Shown here: positions 43,907 through 46,187 of the stretch, one piece after another | How positions within the stretch are numbered: the first letter of the stretch is position 1 | Layout: each line of letters opens with the position of its first letter | Source of the DNA: Steroidobacteraceae bacterium | Lineage (GTDB): Bacteria; Pseudomonadota; Gammaproteobacteria; Steroidobacterales; Steroidobacteraceae | Direction: 5' to 3' | Assembly: GCA_029266835.1 (NCBI GenBank) | Contig: JAQSWD010000032.1 | Coordinates: forward strand, 1 to 46,187 | DNA length: 46,187 nucleotides | Notes under the pieces: model-generated | What the model was told of the DNA's origin: nothing | Database searches by the model: none | The model's input: the letters and a program-made list of their open reading frames with translations, nothing else | Program-made: the position numbers and the translations under genes

Positions 43907-45226
43907 TCAGGAGCCGGCGCGCCGCGAGGTGGAACCGGGCTTTCCGCCGCCCTTGTCGGTCGGCCGGCCGGCACGCATGGCGGCGCGTTCCCCCGCGCGG
44001 CTGGGCGCCTTTTCGGACAGGTCCTCGCCGGTTTCGTCCGCGCCGCGTGCCTCGGGCAGGGCGCTGCCGCGCCGGAGCGCGAGTGTGCCGAATCGCTCGC
44101 GGATCTGGTCCACGGCGGCGTCCAGCGCCGTGGCCGAGGGGTTTGCCGTGGCGGCCGCCGGCGAAGCGAACAGGTCCATCTGGTCGGCGGCATGCAGGTG
44201 GTTCACGCCCACGCCTAACAACCGCACCCGGGCGCGTGGCTGCTCTTCCAGCCAGCTGCGCAGCAGCTCGACGGCGACCCGGGCGATGGTGCGGGAATCG
44301 GTGGTGCTGGGCTCGAAACGTTTCTGGCGCGTGAACGTCGTGAAATCCGCGCGGCGGATCTTCACCTGCACGCAGCCGGTGGCCAGATTCTGCGCGCGCA
44401 TGCGCGAACCGGCGCGGTCCGCGAGGCGCATCACCTCCGATTCCATGCGTGCCGCGTCACCGAGATCGGTGAAGAAGGTTTCCTCGGCGCTGATCGACTT
44501 CTCGTCCCACTCGGACATCACGGGCCGGTCGTCGATGCCGGAAGCGCGGTCGCGCATGCGCTGCGAGTCGCGGCCGAAGATGGGCCAGAGCAGCGAGTCC
44601 GGCGCCGTGCGCAGCTGGGCGAAAGTGGTGAGGCCGGCCGCCTCGACGCGTTCACCCAGCTTGCGGCCGAGGCCGGGCAGGCGGCGCACGCTCAGCGGAT
44701 CGAGTGTCGCGCGCATGTTGGCGGCATCGACGACGGTCAGCCCGTCGGGTTTGTTGAGATCCGAGCCGATCTTGGCGACCAGCTTGTTGGGTGCGACGCC
44801 CACCGAGGCGGTCAGCCGCGTTTCTTCCAGAATCTTCTGCTTGATGCCGCGGGCGATGCTCACCGCGTCACCCTTGAGCGCCAGGCTGGCCGTGACGTCG
44901 AGGAAGGCCTCGTCCAGCGAAAGGCCTTCGACCACAGGCGTGTACTCGTGGAAGATGGCGAATACGTCGTGCGACACATCGCGATACACCGACATGCGCG
45001 GCTTCACGCAGATGGCATGCGGGCAGCGCCGCATCGCTTCGCGGATGGGCATGGCCGAACGCACACCGAACTTGCGCACCTCGTAACTCGCCGCCGCGAC
45101 CACGCCGCGGTTGCTGGTGCCACCAACGATCACCGGTTGGCCGCGCAGCTCAGGGCGATCGCGCTGCTCCACCGACGCGTAGAACGCGTCCATGTCGACG
45201 TGCAGGATGACGCGCGGATCGGTCAT
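43907..45226 (-). CDS. dinB: DNA polymerase IV
   Basis: A Y-family translesion polymerase, 439 aa. Catalytic residues are seen in HVDMDAFYASVEQ (first Asp) and SLDEAFLDV (Asp-Glu), with the VVAAASYEVRKFGVRSAMP finger motif, the helix-hairpin-helix VRRLPGLGRKLGERV and the little-finger domain (AEETFFTDLGD). The beta-clamp-binding motif QMDLFA is present, followed by an extra basic, low-complexity tail of about 70 residues (AMRAGRPTDKGGGKPGSTSRR) beyond the usual end. No LexA-type box was found upstream. It converges on nothing; gspA starts 81 bp from its 3' end in the same direction. Confidence 0.95.
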   Translation of the reverse strand: MTDPRVILHVDMDAFYASVEQRDRPELRGQPVIVGGTSNRGVVAAASYEVRKFGVRSAMPIREAMRRCPHAICVKPRMSVYRDVSHDVFAIFHEYTPVVEGLSLDEAFLDVTASLALKGDAVSIARGIKQKILEETRLTASVGVAPNKLVAKIGSDLNKPDGLTVVDAANMRATLDPLSVRRLPGLGRKLGERVEAAGLTTFAQLRTAPDSLLWPIFGRDSQRMRDRASGIDDRPVMSEWDEKSISAEETFFTDLGDAARMESEVMRLADRAGSRMRAQNLATGCVQVKIRRADFTTFTRQKRFEPSTTDSRTIARVAVELLRSWLEEQPRARVRLLGVGVNHLHAADQMDLFASPAAATANPSATALDAAVDQIRERFGTLALRRGSALPEARGADETGEDLSEKAPSRAGERAAMRAGRPTDKGGGKPGSTSRRAGS

Positions 45227-45260
45227 GCTCGCCGTTAAGCCGTTAGCCGGCCGGCCGCCC

Positions 45261-45683
45261 TCACTGGACGATGATGGTGATCTTCTTCGAGATCACCGCC
45301 GGGTCGTGCGGAATGTGCAGCAGGTCGCCGAGCACCAGCTGCAGCGTGTGTTTGCCGGGCGGCAGCGTCAGCGTGGTTTCCGTTTGCCCCTTGCCGAAGT
45401 GAATGGTCTTTTCGTTCGCTGGCAGTGGCTGGGAGAGATCCGCGGGCGGATCGCTGTCCACCAGCAGGTGATGATGGCCGGTGCCGTCGAACTTGATGCC
45501 GGCGGGTGCCACGCCCATGCCTTTGAGGCCGAACACCACGGTCACCGGGCCTTTCACGGTGGCGCCATCCCTGGGCGAAACGATGTAGACCTCGGCGCCG
45601 GCGGGCGAGGGTTCGCGCGCGGCGGCGACGCCCGCCAGGACCAGCGCTGCGCCGGCGAACGAAGCAAGAAGGCGGTGTCTCAT
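45261..45683 (-). CDS. DUF4399 secreted protein
   Basis: A 140-aa periplasmic protein. It has a signal peptide (MRHRLLASFAGAALVLAGVAAA) and a DUF4399 domain: VYIVSPRDGATVKGPVTVVFGLKGMGVAPAG, the conserved GTGHHHLLVDSD His cluster, then LPPGKHTLQLVLGDLLHIPHDPAVISKKITI. The His-rich turn could bind metal. Function unknown. AAGGAGAG 6 nt upstream of ATG 45683 is a strong ribosome site. A GCGCAATTGCGC palindrome (45734-45745) lies in the short gap before the next gene. Confidence 0.85.
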   Translation of the reverse strand: MRHRLLASFAGAALVLAGVAAAREPSPAGAEVYIVSPRDGATVKGPVTVVFGLKGMGVAPAGIKFDGTGHHHLLVDSDPPADLSQPLPANEKTIHFGKGQTETTLTLPPGKHTLQLVLGDLLHIPHDPAVISKKITIIVQ

Positions 45684-45750
45684 GGGTCTCTCCTTTTCGT
45701 GAGGAGTGGCACGTTAAGGCGTGCCTGCGCCGCGCGCAATTGCGCCGTTG

Positions 45751-46187
45751 TCACCCGAAGATGGCCAGGAACACCAGGGTCAGCAACAAGGTGAAGATCG
45801 CGGTGGTGACGTAACTCATGCCCAGCACCATGTACTTGAGCGCGGTGAGCCAGCCGCGCTGCCCGTACATGTTGCGCATGCCGCGGAACACGTACCAGGC
45901 CATGTAACCGATTGCGACGAACGAGGCCAGCGGCGTGAAATCGCCCAGCACGGGGATATAGCTGAACAGGAACAAAAGGATGATGAGCAGGAATCCGGCG
46001 GCGTGGTTGTGCACGAGAAACAGCAGATGCTCGACGTAGTAGCGCCGTGGGCGCCAGTACATCAGCTTCATGATGGCCGCGAGAAGCGGCAGGAAGATGA
46101 ACATGGCCTTGGGCAGGCTGTGCCCCAGCGCGGTGAACAGCGCCGACGTATCGTTGCGCAATCGCCAGCAGAACTGGCGCACGTTGT
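45751..46187 (-). CDS. DUF3667-type membrane protein, N-terminus beyond window
   Basis: The C-terminal 145 or so residues of an integral membrane protein. It shows SLPKAMFIFLPLLAAIMKLMYWRPRRYYVEHLLFLVHNHAAGFLL, the conserved loop and H-x-H region of the DUF3667 family, and four hydrophobic helices. The full family has an N-terminal zinc ribbon, which would lie outside this window; the frame is open to base 46187, so the GTG at 46182 is not a reliable start. Function unknown. Confidence 0.75.
   Translation of the reverse strand, partial: NVRQFCWRLRNDTSALFTALGHSLPKAMFIFLPLLAAIMKLMYWRPRRYYVEHLLFLVHNHAAGFLLIILLFLFSYIPVLGDFTPLASFVAIGYMAWYVFRGMRNMYGQRGWLTALKYMVLGMSYVTTAIFTLLLTLVFLAIFG

Noticed and set aside
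45227-45260. LexA/SOS box before Pol IV
   Set aside because: No CTG-N10-CAG or similar spaced palindrome was found in the short upstream gap.
45734-45745. GCGCAATTGCGC palindrome as an operator
   Set aside because: Twelve bases in a GC-rich gap with no matching second copy or promoter; likely chance or a weak 3' structure.
1-46187. tRNA, rRNA, CRISPR arrays, insertion sequences, integrases, attachment-site repeats
   Set aside because: No cloverleaf with TTCGA-type arm, no regularly spaced repeats, no transposase or integrase motif, and no terminal inverted repeats were seen.

Overview
The window is about 46 kb of high-GC (roughly two thirds G+C by eye), densely coding bacterial chromosome. 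It looks like a free-living gammaproteobacterium, most plausibly near the Steroidobacter/Xanthomonadales side. Supporting signs are Gram-negative envelope genes (PBP4-type DacB, TonB-like proteins, GspA/GspB), RimO, GlmS, Pol IV and periplasmic sugar enzymes. The taxonomic placement is inference. I see no rRNA, tRNA, CRISPR array, integrase, transposase or phage gene, so this is not an obvious mobile island.

Layout. (1) 1-5010: a rightward chain of ten small, mostly overlapping genes (Nudix hydrolase, DinB-like metalloprotein, DUF1272, 2'-5' RNA ligase family, GyrI-like, tandem GNAT, DUF488, DUF2845, GST). (2) 5011-8676: glmS behind a structured leader, a small acidic protein, and rimO facing left. 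(3) 8829-11398: a TonB-like protein, an unlisted 53-aa membrane ORF, DUF3592, a methyltransferase, a small ORF and a YdcZ-type transporter. (4) 11455-14050: a choice-of-anchor B secreted protein fused head to tail, apparently by deletion, onto a 5'-truncated aldo/keto reductase. (5) 14061-20816 (leftward): bglX-type beta-glucosidase, gluconolactonase/SMP-30 and a GntP gluconate permease, followed by a hybrid histidine kinase; the three sugar genes fit periplasmic cleavage of beta-glucosides and recovery as gluconate. (6) 20920-28047: dacB, a COG0523 GTPase/WD40/unknown trio, a GT4 glycosyltransferase and an M20 amidohydrolase. (7) 28060-33821: a Tat-exported molybdopterin oxidoreductase large subunit without its FeS partner, an MBL/beta-CASP nuclease, an ATP/ADP-translocase-type carrier, and a KTSC + AlkB-like pair. 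(8) 33845-41531: a tight leftward three-gene signalling cassette (receiver-TM-repeat-TonB protein; pseudo-receiver Ser/Thr kinase; CheA-like ATPase without an HPt histidine), divergent from a secreted protein of unknown function and a GNAT. (9) 41560-46187: a small secreted-peptide relic, gspB, a gspA that has lost its Walker A segment, Pol IV, DUF4399 and a DUF3667 membrane protein cut by the window edge.

The best candidate for an undescribed system is the cassette at 33845-39877. It couples a CheA-type ATPase, a Ser/Thr kinase and a TonB-box-like envelope protein, each carrying altered two-component residues. The two deletion-like junctions (near 13100-13121 and near 43793) also deserve checking against raw reads.
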